This document shows, one piece after another, positions 15,280-23,955 of a stretch of 45,533 nucleotides of DNA. Made by a program: the position numbers and the translations under genes. The DNA is taken from assembly GCA_018970215.1 (NCBI GenBank), contig JAGWWX010000005.1, positions 1-45,533 on the forward strand. The letters run 5' to 3'. The notes beneath the pieces are model-generated. The model did no database searches. It was not told the origin of the DNA and saw nothing but the letters and a program-made list of their open reading frames with translations. The first letter of the stretch is position 1. Each line of letters starts with the position of its first letter. Source of the DNA: Acidobacteriota bacterium (lineage in GTDB: Bacteria; Actinomycetota; Acidimicrobiia; Acidimicrobiales; RAAP-2).

Positions 15280-16925
15280 GTGGCAAGCACTTCGTCGGCG
15301 ACTCGCCCGAGGGACTTCTCCATCCAGGCGTGGAATTCAACGTTGGTCACGGGGGCGCTCGGCCGAGCTTCAATGACGGTCACCGTGGATCGTTGGGCCG
15401 CGTCGTGAAGTGCGTGACGTAACTCTCCCACCGTTGTCACCACGGCCGTCGCCAACCCAAATCCCTCGGCCACTCGCGCCGGTGACTGCGGTCGTGGGGT
15501 CGTAAAGAGCTGTCGGAAGGTCTCGCTGGCCACCGTGGTGCGCTGAGGTAGAAAATCGAAAATATGTCCGCCATCATTAGCAACGACCACAATGGCGGTG
15601 GCCACTTCTGGAGCGTCCACGAGTGCCGACACGTCGTGCAGAAACGTGAGATCGCCCACGAGTGCGACGCCACCTTCCTGCGACGTCACGCCGAACGCCG
15701 TCGATACCACGCCATCAATACCATTCACGCCTCGATTCGCGAACACGCGACCTCGTCGAGGTGGTCCGAACCATTCGACTTCGCGAATCGGCATCGACGA
15801 TCCGATGGTGAGTGAACGCTGCGTGTCGTTGCAGTGGGTCACGACTTCGCGAGCGATCGCGGCTTCCGTTAAGAGCCCCTCGGCAAACCCGAGACCTCGG
15901 AAGTTCTCCTCCGCACGAGCCGCCGCTCTCACCCACAAGTCTGCGTACCGTGTGTCGCCGCAACAGTCACCGGCAGTATCGAGTTTCTCCCCGACGAACA
16001 CGTCGGTGACAATTTGATCGGGATCCGCGACGGGGTGACCCAAGTCGACACCCCAGACGGGAACCTGCCACTCGCGAAGTCTCTGCGCCACGACCTTCGA
16101 CGCGGGAATACCGCCGATTCTGATGACAACGTCGGGTCGCACTGCTTCAGCGAACCGGTCGTGTCGCAGCAATCCGTCCGCGTACGACACGACGCCCGGT
16201 GAAGTTGCGTCGCCGATCAGGACCCAGCCGAGGGCGTGTGCCTGCTCGAGCGTGCCGGGAGGTAGCCCCGCGCCGACGACGCACAGCGCACGCCGTCCCT
16301 GTACGGGAAGGGTGATGGCGCGTGACAGGGACGGTGCGATTGGGGGCGACAGTGGCTCGGGCAGATCAGTGGCGACACCGACGAGTGGCTCCGCAAAGGC
16401 CGCATTGAGTTGTACCGGCCCGCGACGCCCCTCCCGGCCCATCGCGCGGTCAAAAAGTTCGCGAGCCATCGGGCGCCACGCGCTCTTTTCGTGCCACTGA
16501 GGTACACCCGGGTCGCCGGCGTGTCGCACCATGGGTCCGTAGAGATCTGTTTGCGGCATTGTCTGCGGAGCTCCAATGCCGTGAAGTTCTGGTGGGCGAT
16601 CGGCGGTCAGCACGATGAGTGGTACGTACGCTTGATCGGCTTCGGCCACGGCCGCGTGGAGCTCGGCAGCCGCCGTGCCGCTCGTCACGACCACTAACGA
16701 TGGTCGACCCGTGACCAGACTTCGGCCCAGCGCGAAGAATCCCGCACTTCGTTCGTCGAGACGAATCGCAACGTTCAACTCTTTTCGTTCCAGAACGGCT
16801 AAGGCGAGTGGCGTGGAACGCGAACCTGGACAGACCACGGCGTCGCGGACGCCCAGGCGAATCCACTCGTCAATGAGTGTGGCGGCGTAGGTCGCCTGGA
16901 CATCGGCTGGACTCGGTACGCTCAT
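15276..16925 (-). CDS. menD: SEPHCHC synthase (menaquinone pathway)
   Basis: This ThDP enzyme joins isochorismate and 2-oxoglutarate in the first committed step of classical menaquinone synthesis. The 549 residues include CPGSRSTPLALA, RLDERSAGFFALG with the ThDP-activating Glu, TSGTAAAELHAAVAEA and TADRPPELHGIGAPQT. I choose ATG 16925 (MSVPSPADV); the open frame to 17000 would overlap menH head to head. AGGAG lies ten bases before the ATG, inside the menH coding sequence. Only four bases separate the two divergent start codons. Confidence 0.95.
   Translation of the reverse strand: MSVPSPADVQATYAATLIDEWIRLGVRDAVVCPGSRSTPLALAVLERKELNVAIRLDERSAGFFALGRSLVTGRPSLVVVTSGTAAAELHAAVAEADQAYVPLIVLTADRPPELHGIGAPQTMPQTDLYGPMVRHAGDPGVPQWHEKSAWRPMARELFDRAMGREGRRGPVQLNAAFAEPLVGVATDLPEPLSPPIAPSLSRAITLPVQGRRALCVVGAGLPPGTLEQAHALGWVLIGDATSPGVVSYADGLLRHDRFAEAVRPDVVIRIGGIPASKVVAQRLREWQVPVWGVDLGHPVADPDQIVTDVFVGEKLDTAGDCCGDTRYADLWVRAAARAEENFRGLGFAEGLLTEAAIAREVVTHCNDTQRSLTIGSSMPIREVEWFGPPRRGRVFANRGVNGIDGVVSTAFGVTSQEGGVALVGDLTFLHDVSALVDAPEVATAIVVVANDGGHIFDFLPQRTTVASETFRQLFTTPRPQSPARVAEGFGLATAVVTTVGELRHALHDAAQRSTVTVIEARPSAPVTNVEFHAWMEKSLGRVADEVLAT
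16917..16922 (+). promoter_or_regulatory. Candidate -10 of leaderless menH promoter
   Basis: TACGCT is followed by seven bases and then GTG 16930. The hexamer and spacer lie inside the menD start region. An identical TCGGTACGCT decamer precedes the YyaL gene at 23940-23949. Confidence 0.5.
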
Positions 16926-16929
16926 CGCC

Positions 16930-17721
16930 GTGACACTCCTCGAACTCAACACCTGTGAGGGCGATCCACCGTTTGTCTGGCTCCACGGATTCACCCACAC
17001 CGCACAGTCAGGCTATGAGTTCCAGAGTTCTCTGCGCACCACGCGGACTGTGTGTCCCCTCGACCTACCGGGACATGGGAGTCGTGCCGACCACACCTCC
17101 ACCTTGGCGAACTTTGCGGACGAAATTGCACTCAGCGCCGGCCAGCGGCGGATTGATCTCGGGGGTTACTCGCTGGGTGGTCGCGTGGCCTTGCACGTCG
17201 CGGCCCGACACCCCTCACGTCTTCGTCGCCTCGTCGTCGTGAGTGCGACCGCGGGCATCGTGAACGCAGATGATCGACAGCGGCGCCGTGACGACGACGA
17301 ACGACTCGCTCAGCGGTGTGAGAGCGAACCGATCGAGGCGTTTCTACGTGATTGGCTCGCTCACCCTCTCTTTCAGTCTCTACCCCATGACGAAGCTGAG
17401 ATTGCCACCCGAAGTCGCAACTCCCAGGGTCTCGCCCACTCCCTTCGCACCATGGGCACCGGAACACAAGAACCTCTCGATGACGCCCTGCGGCGCTGTA
17501 CCGCTCCGGCGCTCATTGTGGTGGGTGAGCGTGACGAGAAGTTTCGACGCGAGGCGCAACGACTTCTCACGTCACTACCGAACTCGCGACTCGCCGTCGT
17601 TGCGGGCGCCGGCCACGCCGTTCATCTCGAGCAACCCGAGCGCACGGCGTCGCTCATTCGCGACTTCTTAGCGGAGGGTGACCAGAATGACGAGGATCGC
17701 CCCGATACTCCACTGCAGTAG
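16930..17721 (+). CDS. menH: MenH-like alpha/beta hydrolase (SHCHC synthase)
   Basis: The 263-residue alpha/beta hydrolase shows the oxyanion-hole WLHGFT, the nucleophile elbow GYSLGGR, and the catalytic His in GHAVHLEQP; an Asp in VVGERDEKFRRE completes the triad. MenH eliminates pyruvate from the MenD product. The divergent menD and convergent menA support the assignment, because alpha/beta hydrolases alone are hard to tell apart. Its last 18 codons overlap the 3' end of menA (17668-17721). Confidence 0.82.
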   Translation: MTLLELNTCEGDPPFVWLHGFTHTAQSGYEFQSSLRTTRTVCPLDLPGHGSRADHTSTLANFADEIALSAGQRRIDLGGYSLGGRVALHVAARHPSRLRRLVVVSATAGIVNADDRQRRRDDDERLAQRCESEPIEAFLRDWLAHPLFQSLPHDEAEIATRSRNSQGLAHSLRTMGTGTQEPLDDALRRCTAPALIVVGERDEKFRREAQRLLTSLPNSRLAVVAGAGHAVHLEQPERTASLIRDFLAEGDQNDEDRPDTPLQ

Positions 17722-18525
17722 CGCGGACTCTTGGAGCAGTGGTAGCAGCTCGCGTCCCCGTCGCTCCGTAAAGACGTAACGGCGCAACGGCACGAGGTAC
17801 AGGGTCGCCAGCAGCGCACCCCACGACACGGTCATGCCGGCGCCCACTCCAACGCCGGCCACACAGGCAACGTAGAGCCACGATCCTCTCTCTCGCCCGA
17901 GGCGTGCCGCCAGCGTCTTTTTCCCACTAGCGCGATCGGCGTCGACGTCCCGCAGATTGTTGGCTTCGAGTAGAGCACACGCCATAGAGCCCGCGGTGAG
18001 ACCGAGCCACCACGACGTCGCGGGTATGGTGCCGTGCTGAACATAACTGGTTCCGACGGTCGCTACGAAACCGAAGTAGATGAGAACGAACAGTTCACCG
18101 AACCCGTAGTACCCGTAGGGCCGAGGACCACCCGTGTAGAACCATCCTGCAGCGATGGCCGTCGCACCGATGAGGATGAGCCACCACGAGGTTGACCACG
18201 CGAGGGCGAACCCCACGATGGCCGCCACGCCAAAAAAGCCCCACGCGACGCGACGCACCTGCGCAGGCGCCACGAGGCCCGAAGCGGTGAGGCGAAACGG
18301 TCCAACGCGATCACGGTCAGTGCCCTTCACGCCATCGGAGTAGTCGTTTGCGAAGTTGGTTGCGATCTGTAACGCCACGGCCACCGTGGACGCGAGAAGT
18401 GTCCTTGCGACATGAAGTGAGTGAGTGCTGGCTGCACCCAACGCAACGGGAACAATGGCGGCGGGCAGCGTCCGCGGGCGCGCCGCGAGAATCCAACGTG
18501 ACCAACGTCCAGGGGTTGAGGTCAC
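17668..18525 (-). CDS. menA: 1,4-Dihydroxy-2-naphthoate polyprenyltransferase
   Basis: This UbiA-family membrane enzyme attaches the isoprenoid tail to dihydroxynaphthoate. The 285 residues form about eight helices, with the first Asp-rich site [16 protein letters not shown], the MenA-type GPFRLTASG and the second site [17 protein letters not shown]. The GTG start overlaps the menB stop (GTGA, 18522-18525). The 3' end overlaps menH by 54 bases in the opposite direction. Confidence 0.95.
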   Translation of the reverse strand: MTSTPGRWSRWILAARPRTLPAAIVPVALGAASTHSLHVARTLLASTVAVALQIATNFANDYSDGVKGTDRDRVGPFRLTASGLVAPAQVRRVAWGFFGVAAIVGFALAWSTSWWLILIGATAIAAGWFYTGGPRPYGYYGFGELFVLIYFGFVATVGTSYVQHGTIPATSWWLGLTAGSMACALLEANNLRDVDADRASGKKTLAARLGRERGSWLYVACVAGVGVGAGMTVSWGALLATLYLVPLRRYVFTERRGRELLPLLQESALLQWSIGAILVILVTLR

Positions 18526-19415
18526 GGACGCTTGGGGTATTTCGAAAAGTCCGGGCGACGTCTCTCCACGTACGCGTTACGACCTTCTTGACCTTCCTCG
18601 GACATGTAAAAGAGCATCGTCGCGTCGCCAGCTAGCTGCTGGACCCCCGCGAGTCCATCGTCGGCCGCGTTGAATCCGGCCTTCAGCATGCGTAGAGCAA
18701 TGGGACTCAACTCCAAAATTCTCCGACACCACGCCACGGTTTCTCGTTCGAGATCCGCCAGGGGTACCACGGTGTTCACCAGCCCCCACTCGAGGGCCGT
18801 CGCCGCGTCGTACTGGCGACAGAGGAACCACACTTCCTTCGCCCGCTTGAGCCCGATGGTGCGAGCGAGAAGCGAACTTCCGTAGCCTCCGTCAAACGAT
18901 CCCACCATCGGCCCGGTCTGACCGAAGCGGGCGTTCTCCGCCGCAATCGACAGATCGCACACCAAGTGCAGGATGTGACCACCACCGATTGCGTAGCCAG
19001 CGATTGAAGCAATAACCGGCTTCGGCAGGCGGCGAATCTGAATCTGCAGGTCAAGGACGTTGAGCCGCCCGACACCCTGACGGGCCACGTCGTCATCGCC
19101 AATGTATCCATCGTTGCCACGAATCTTTTGGTCGCCGCCCGAGCAAAACGCATCAGGACCTTCGCCCGTGAGGATGATGGCGCCGACCGAAATGTCGTCG
19201 CGCGCCCTCTCGAATGCGTCCGACAACTCGAACAACGTCTGCGGACGAAACGCGTTGCGTCGCTCCGGTCGGTTGATGGTGATCTTCGCGATGCCCTCGG
19301 CAACGTCATAGAAGATGTCGTCGTACTCCCCCTGGCGTTCCCACGTGGGAAGTGGGAGTGCGCGCAATGGATCGACGGGGTCGAGCGGAGAGCCAGTAAT
19401 TACGGTGTCAGCCAT
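18522..19415 (-). CDS. menB: 1,4-Dihydroxy-2-naphthoyl-CoA synthase
   Basis: This crotonase-fold enzyme closes the naphthoate ring from o-succinylbenzoyl-CoA. The 297-residue form shows [10 protein letters not shown], the oxyanion-hole region [15 protein letters not shown], the MenB signature [14 protein letters not shown], and [15 protein letters not shown] near the end. I choose ATG 19415 (MADTVITG), which has TAGCGT seven bases ahead; GTG 19424 is an in-frame alternative. It is cotranscribed with menA. Confidence 0.95.
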   Translation of the reverse strand: MADTVITGSPLDPVDPLRALPLPTWERQGEYDDIFYDVAEGIAKITINRPERRNAFRPQTLFELSDAFERARDDISVGAIILTGEGPDAFCSGGDQKIRGNDGYIGDDDVARQGVGRLNVLDLQIQIRRLPKPVIASIAGYAIGGGHILHLVCDLSIAAENARFGQTGPMVGSFDGGYGSSLLARTIGLKRAKEVWFLCRQYDAATALEWGLVNTVVPLADLERETVAWCRRILELSPIALRMLKAGFNAADDGLAGVQQLAGDATMLFYMSEEGQEGRNAYVERRRPDFSKYPKRP

Positions 19416-19422
19416 ATCGTCC

Positions 19423-19428
19423 ACGCTA
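19423..19428 (-). promoter_or_regulatory. Candidate -10 of leaderless menB promoter
   Basis: TAGCGT on the minus strand is followed by seven bases and then ATG 19415, in the short gap after the sulfatase stop. Confidence 0.5.
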
Positions 19429-19436
19429 CCGGCGTA

Positions 19437-21011
19437 TCACACTGGAGCAACGAGAACGCCCGGAGTCGAGCGTTCGATGTCTCGATTCTCGTGCTGCTCC
19501 AGCAGAGTCTCTAAGTTCTTTCGAATGCTCGTGTACCCGGGGTCCGAATAAAGATTGACCCGTTGCAGAGGATCGCCCTCAAGGTCGTAGAGCTCACCTT
19601 CTGTTCCGTCGTGGACGTAGCCCGCCTGATACCTCGTCAACAACCACTGACGAGTGACCACGGTACGCACGTGCACATCAACACCAAAGAGTGCCGAATC
19701 CCATTCGGTAATGGTGCTCGCATCCGAACCACCTACCACCTCACTCGATGTGGTGGGCAGGGCGGGTGCCTCGACCCACTCAGGCGCGGGGAGCCCCGCC
19801 GCCGCGAGAAACGTCGCGGCGAGTGAGACCAGACTCACCGGTTCGTTAATGACGGCGGGGGCCACCTGTGCGGACGGGGCCGGCCGCCAGATCAACGGAA
19901 GGCGCAAGAGCCCATCGACGTGGTAGGGGCCCTTGAAGAGTAGACCGAAGTCACCTTGCAACTCACCGTGATCCGTAGTGAAAACGATGTCAACGTCATG
20001 TGACCAACCGCGAGATTCAATCGCTGACAACACTCGGCCAATCGCCTCGTCAATCAACTCGACCTCAATGGCATTCAGTGCATTCACTTCACGCACCTGA
20101 TCCGGCGTCAAGGTTGCCGGAACCCACTTCGCGGGCGCCTCGTAGTTACTCACGAGCGACCCGTCGTACCACATTCGCCAGTGGCGAGCTTTGCTATCGA
20201 GCACAGCCTCTCGTTGGGCGGCGTCAGCGATATAGCCGGCGGGCAGATCAACATCGCGCCAGTTCACTCGTCCGAGCTCTGACTGCGGAGGATCCCACGG
20301 GTGATGGGGGTCAGGGAAACTCATCCAACAGAACCAGTCGCGGTCGGCGTCCAGGGTGTTGAGCCAGGCAATCGTTCGATCCGCAACCCAATCGGTGTGA
20401 TACCACTCACGAGGTATGACGTTGTACTTGACTTGAGGAGCCCCAGTCTCGCCACCACCTTCGGCGTTGACGTTGAGCTCTCCATCAAGAACGTTGTAAA
20501 AGGCACCGAACATCTCCGGGTGCTCGTCGCGTATGAATTTGGCGTAGTGCAACATTCCCGCAGCGCCATGAGTCGCCATCTCGAGGTGATCAAAACCACG
20601 ATGGACTCCACGACGTCCGTCGTACCACGGTTGTTCGACGGTCGGTATTCCGAGTTGCGCAAGCGAGTTCTCGGTAAATCGACCAAAGATATCCATGAAT
20701 GGTTCGAAGTGCGCCTTACCAATGAGGCTCGTTGCGTACCCCTGGTCATGGAGTGACTCCGCGAACGATGGTGCGTCAACGGCAAGTGGTACGCCGTTCA
20801 TCCAGGCACCGTGCGTGGTGGGGAACTGCCCCGTGAGCATCGACGATCGCGACGGCATACACACGACCGACGACGGCTGAGCGCGGGTGTAGCGGATTCC
20901 CTCCGCAGCGAGGCGGTCAATCACCGGCGTTCTCGACAGAATTCCTCCATTGCATCCCAAAGTGTCAAATCGCTGTTGATCGGTCGTGATGAAGAGAATT
21001 TTTCTACCCAT
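19437..21011 (-). CDS. Sulfatase, Cys-type formylglycine enzyme
   Basis: The 525-residue alkaline-phosphatase-superfamily protein has the metal-binding D11 in TTDQQRFD, the modification site C51-M-P-S-R (C-x-P-x-R, converted to formylglycine by FGE), GKAHFEPF, and a distal FTTDHGELQGD that supplies metal ligands. No signal peptide is visible, so it looks cytoplasmic. The substrate is unknown; choline-sulfatase or phosphonate monoester hydrolase relatives are possible. I choose ATG 21011 because an AAGGA site precedes it and it lies one base after the SRPBCC stop. No FGE gene is in the window. Confidence 0.88.
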   Translation of the reverse strand: MGRKILFITTDQQRFDTLGCNGGILSRTPVIDRLAAEGIRYTRAQPSSVVCMPSRSSMLTGQFPTTHGAWMNGVPLAVDAPSFAESLHDQGYATSLIGKAHFEPFMDIFGRFTENSLAQLGIPTVEQPWYDGRRGVHRGFDHLEMATHGAAGMLHYAKFIRDEHPEMFGAFYNVLDGELNVNAEGGGETGAPQVKYNVIPREWYHTDWVADRTIAWLNTLDADRDWFCWMSFPDPHHPWDPPQSELGRVNWRDVDLPAGYIADAAQREAVLDSKARHWRMWYDGSLVSNYEAPAKWVPATLTPDQVREVNALNAIEVELIDEAIGRVLSAIESRGWSHDVDIVFTTDHGELQGDFGLLFKGPYHVDGLLRLPLIWRPAPSAQVAPAVINEPVSLVSLAATFLAAAGLPAPEWVEAPALPTTSSEVVGGSDASTITEWDSALFGVDVHVRTVVTRQWLLTRYQAGYVHDGTEGELYDLEGDPLQRVNLYSDPGYTSIRKNLETLLEQHENRDIERSTPGVLVAPV

Positions 21012-21012
21012 G

Positions 21013-21408
21013 TCAGTCCTTTCCCGTGAGTGCGAGACGCTCGATCTCGGCCAATGCTCCGTAGCTGCCGCCCCCAATCACGAGCGCTAAGACATCGGGT
21101 TCCGCGGTGGTGGAGTACACGCAGAGTGAATCCCGCTCCCCAATCTCAATGACGTCAATGGTGCCGAGATGGGAGCTGTAAAGCGGGGAGGTGATGCGGT
21201 ACGCAAAGCGCCGCAGAATGGAATCTGACGCAATAATCTCCTCCGGCATTGAAATACCGTTCGCGAGATGAATCGTCCGAATGTTCCCCTCGACGTCACA
21301 TCCGACGATTCCGGGAAACCACTGTGGGATTGACGCTGGATCCTTCACCACGTTCCACACGGTGTCAGCAGGCGCCGCAATTCGGCGCTCGTATCGCACA
21401 GTTGCCAT
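21013..21408 (-). CDS. SRPBCC-family (polyketide cyclase-like) small protein
   Basis: The 131-residue protein starts MATVRYERRIAAPADTVWNV, followed by a FPGI segment, a beta-rich core and a long C-terminal helix, the SRPBCC helix-grip layout that binds hydrophobic ligands. AAAGGA precedes ATG 21408 at a good distance. It forms a two-gene operon with the sulfatase, with one base between stop and start. Its ligand is unknown. Confidence 0.78.
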   Translation of the reverse strand: MATVRYERRIAAPADTVWNVVKDPASIPQWFPGIVGCDVEGNIRTIHLANGISMPEEIIASDSILRRFAYRITSPLYSSHLGTIDVIEIGERDSLCVYSTTAEPDVLALVIGGGSYGALAEIERLALTGKD

Positions 21409-21439
21409 GTTGTCCTTTCAAGCGTTGGGGTGGCGCTCG

Positions 21440-21445
21440 TAGTCT
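21440..21445 (+). promoter_or_regulatory. Candidate -10 of leaderless menE promoter
   Basis: TAGTCT is followed by six bases and then ATG 21452, in the 43-base gap between the divergent SRPBCC gene and menE. No Shine-Dalgarno precedes menE. Confidence 0.55.
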
Positions 21446-21451
21446 CAGAGT

Positions 21452-22549
21452 ATGCCGAAAGTTGTTGCGCTTGAGTTGACCGACGGTCAACGACTATTCG
21501 ACGCCCTTCGTCAGTGCTACAACGAGGGCAGCACGGCGTGCATTCTCGACCCACGCGATAGCGCCCACCGGCGTTCTGTGGTCATGGCCTCCCTGCGCCC
21601 GACACATCATCTCACGGAGTCGGGAATGACTCACTGCGACGGAGGACTTCCTAGCCAGGAGGGCGACGGCGTCATCGTTCTCACGTCCGGCACGAGTGGA
21701 CCGCCGAAAGCCGCAGTGCTTACCTGGGATGCATTACGGGCTTCGGCCGAACTGTCGTCGCACGCCCTCCAGCGAGGTCCGTTAATGCGATGGTGGGCCC
21801 ATCTCACGCCGGTACACATCGGCGGGCTGGCCGTGTATCTGCGAAGCCTCTTCCTCGATCAGAATCCCGTTTTCGCGACGACGACGCACGACGCCCTTGA
21901 GCAGGGGGCGACGCATGTTGCCCTCGTTCGCACCCAACTTCATCGCGGTGATTACCGCGATTTCCAGTTGGTGTTACTCGGTGGTGGCCCTCCACCTCCC
22001 GATATTCCCGCCAACGTCGTGACGACGTGGGGAATGACGGAGACGGGATCCGGCGTTGTCTATGACGGTGTTCCCCTCCCCTCGGTGTCTCTGCGTGTCG
22101 TGGACAGCGAAATTCATGTGGCGGCGCCCACCTTGCTTCGTATCTATCGAGATGGATTCGATCCCACCTATCGCGACGAACAGGGCGTGAGATGGTTACC
22201 AACGGGGGACGAAGGTGAGTTCTCTGACGGCCGATTGCAAATACGAGGCCGCCGCGACTACGTCATCAACACCGGCGGTGAAAAAGTGTGGCCGGACGAC
22301 GTAGAGCGAGTTCTGAGTGACTGTCGCGGCATTGACGATGTCGTTGTCTTTGGCCGTGAGGATCCAGAATGGGGTCAACGGGTTGTCGCATGGTGTGTCA
22401 GCAACCGGTCGGCCGAAGACCTCGCAGGAGAGTTTCGCGAACGAGTAACCGAAGCTCTCGGTCGGTGGGCCGTTCCAAAAGACATCCACATCGTCACGGA
22501 GATTCCGCGGACACCCAACGGGAAGATTCGCCGCAGCGAACTGCGTTAA
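21452..22549 (+). CDS. menE: o-Succinylbenzoate-CoA ligase
   Basis: This short (365-residue) ANL-superfamily adenylating enzyme has the phosphate loop TSGTSGPPKAA, TWGMTETGSG, the hinge region PTGDEGEFSDGRL followed by RGRRDYVINTGGEKVWPDDVE, and the C-terminal catalytic Lys in RTPNGKIRR. It activates o-succinylbenzoate to its CoA ester for MenB. The short N-terminal part is typical of actinobacterial MenE. Its TAA interlocks with the TAA of the convergent SDR gene (TTAA, 22546-22549). Confidence 0.9.
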   Translation: MPKVVALELTDGQRLFDALRQCYNEGSTACILDPRDSAHRRSVVMASLRPTHHLTESGMTHCDGGLPSQEGDGVIVLTSGTSGPPKAAVLTWDALRASAELSSHALQRGPLMRWWAHLTPVHIGGLAVYLRSLFLDQNPVFATTTHDALEQGATHVALVRTQLHRGDYRDFQLVLLGGGPPPPDIPANVVTTWGMTETGSGVVYDGVPLPSVSLRVVDSEIHVAAPTLLRIYRDGFDPTYRDEQGVRWLPTGDEGEFSDGRLQIRGRRDYVINTGGEKVWPDDVERVLSDCRGIDDVVVFGREDPEWGQRVVAWCVSNRSAEDLAGEFRERVTEALGRWAVPKDIHIVTEIPRTPNGKIRRSELR

Positions 22550-23313
22550 CCAACACCACCCGTCGGCTGATTGATCGTGCCACCGTCAACCACGAGGGTC
22601 TGACCCGTCATCCACGAGCTCGCATCGGAGGCAAGGGTGAGAATGATGGAGGCGATGTCGTCAGGTTCGCCGAGGCGTTTCATCGGAATGTGACGCACAA
22701 TCTCTGACTCTCGCGTCTCCCACAGTCCCCGGGCAAGTTCTGTTCGAACGAGACCTGGTGCAATAGCGTTCACGCGCACCGATGGCGCAAGTTCATACGC
22801 CAACTGTTTCGTCGTATGGATAACGGCTGCCTTAGTCACGTTGTACCAACCAATTCCAGGCTCAGGTCCCAGTCCACCGATTGACGCGACATTAACGATG
22901 ACGCCACCGTGTTCTTTCATCCACTGATGCCACGCCGAACGAACGTGATAGAGAACGCTGGCCTGGTTAATTTCATACGTTTTCTGCATGCGGACATCAT
23001 CAATATCAACGAGGGGTCCAAAATACGGATTTGTCGCAGCGTTATTCACCAAAATATCGAGTCGGCCAAAAGTCTGAATGGTCGATGCAACAACCCGCTC
23101 GGCGTCTTCGCTTCGACCGACATGACCCGTAGTCGTAGCGACGCGATCGTGGTCATCTCGAAACGTTGCTCGTGCTTCGTCAAGATTCGATTGCTTGCGG
23201 GACGTCAACATCACCGAGGCCCCCGCTGACACCAATCGATGTGCGGCGGCGAGCCCGATACCTCGGCTCGCGCCAGTAATGAGGGCGACTTTACCTTCGA
23301 GAGAAATCTTCAC
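22546..23313 (-). CDS. Short-chain dehydrogenase/reductase
   Basis: The 255-residue classical SDR has the NAD(P)-binding TGASRGIG (residues 14-21), NNAATNPYFG, a catalytic Ser in VNVASIGG, and YNVTK with the catalytic Tyr and Lys. It ends with the usual SSWMTGQTLVVDGG. The Arg after GAS hints at NADP preference but does not settle it. The substrate is unknown. The GTG start 23313 has TAACGT six bases ahead. Confidence 0.88.
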   Translation of the reverse strand: MKISLEGKVALITGASRGIGLAAAHRLVSAGASVMLTSRKQSNLDEARATFRDDHDRVATTTGHVGRSEDAERVVASTIQTFGRLDILVNNAATNPYFGPLVDIDDVRMQKTYEINQASVLYHVRSAWHQWMKEHGGVIVNVASIGGLGPEPGIGWYNVTKAAVIHTTKQLAYELAPSVRVNAIAPGLVRTELARGLWETRESEIVRHIPMKRLGEPDDIASIILTLASDASSWMTGQTLVVDGGTINQPTGGVG

Positions 23314-23319
23314 AGCTCC

Positions 23320-23325
23320 ACGTTA
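23320..23325 (-). promoter_or_regulatory. Candidate -10 of leaderless SDR promoter
   Basis: TAACGT on the minus strand, six bases before GTG 23313. A GGAG lies only two bases from the GTG, too close to act as a normal ribosome site. Confidence 0.5.
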
Positions 23326-23341
23326 GAAGAGCCACTCCCCC

Positions 23342-23399
23342 ATAACTCGTGTTATAGGGCTTTGGCACAGTGGGGAGGCTGACAAGGTGTCAGACGTCT
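23342..23399. promoter_or_regulatory. Three short palindromes upstream of the NYN-domain gene
   Basis: The divergent region holds ATAAC-TCGT-GTTAT (23342-23355), CTGACA-AGG-TGTCAG (23379-23393) and AGACGTCT (23392-23399), all perfect. The last two overlap and end six bases before the AAGGAG ribosome site of the NYN gene. They could be operators or a leader RNA hairpin. Confidence 0.5.
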
Positions 23400-23415
23400 C
23401 AACCAAGGAGAAGAA

Positions 23416-23898
23416 GTGCAAGTAATTCCCACCGTATCGTTAATTGACCACGAAAACCTGGCGTGCGGGCTCACCCGTTCCCTCGAACCGAATAATCAGC
23501 AGCGATTGGATCGTAAGCAACAGGTCTTCCACGCGTTGAATGCCGTGACTGGAAATCAGTTGGGGCACATCGTCGTCGGATCCAGCTACGCCGGTTTAAC
23601 GCTGATGGAAAATTCACTGTGCTGCCCGACCGCTCGGCAGGTCTACGAGATTGGCAAAGATGGAGCGGAGCGGGCACTCTTGAAGTATCTCGACGAACAC
23701 TTCGAGGGCTTTTCGATTGGAACGTTGATTATCGGCTCTGGTGACCGCGCGTTCGCCGAAGTTGCGGCGAAGTGGCGCGCTCGAGGTACCCACGTTCTCG
23801 TCATTAGCCAACCCGGCTCACTTTCGAGCGAGCTCTATGCGGCCGCATCACAGGTCATCGTCATTCCGACACAGTGGCAGTTCGATTTCGCCGCTTAG
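23416..23898 (+). CDS. NYN-domain (PIN-like) protein, putative RNase
   Basis: The 160-residue protein fits the NYN/LabA-type PIN fold: D11 and N14 in LIDHENL, D82 in KDGAERALLKYL, and D110 in IIGSGDRAFAEVA, followed by GTHVLVIS. The acidic residues would hold the metal for RNA cleavage. No partner antitoxin is visible. AAGGAG (23405-23410) sits five bases before GTG 23416. It stands alone as a unit, with palindromes in its leader and a strong hairpin directly after it. The target is unknown. Confidence 0.72.
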   Translation: MQVIPTVSLIDHENLACGLTRSLEPNNQQRLDRKQQVFHALNAVTGNQLGHIVVGSSYAGLTLMENSLCCPTARQVYEIGKDGAERALLKYLDEHFEGFSIGTLIIGSGDRAFAEVAAKWRARGTHVLVISQPGSLSSELYAAASQVIVIPTQWQFDFAA

Positions 23899-23904
23899 TC
23901 CCTC

Positions 23905-23934
23905 GGCCCGGAGTGGCGAGAGCCACTCCGGGCC
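23905..23934 (+). terminator. GC-rich 13-base-pair hairpin, probable terminator
   Basis: GGCCCGGAGTGGC (23905-23917) pairs perfectly with GCCACTCCGGGCC (23922-23934) across a GAGA loop. It starts seven bases after the NYN stop and ends before the candidate YyaL promoter. No T-run follows, so it would be a hairpin-only terminator as proposed for many high-GC bacteria. Confidence 0.75.
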
Positions 23935-23943
23935 CCTGGTCGG

Positions 23944-23949
23944 TACGCT
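23944..23949 (+). promoter_or_regulatory. Candidate -10 of leaderless promoter of the YyaL-family gene
   Basis: TACGCT is followed by six bases and then ATG 23956. The decamer TCGGTACGCT is identical to that upstream of menH. Confidence 0.6.
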
Positions 23950-23955
23950 TCAGTA

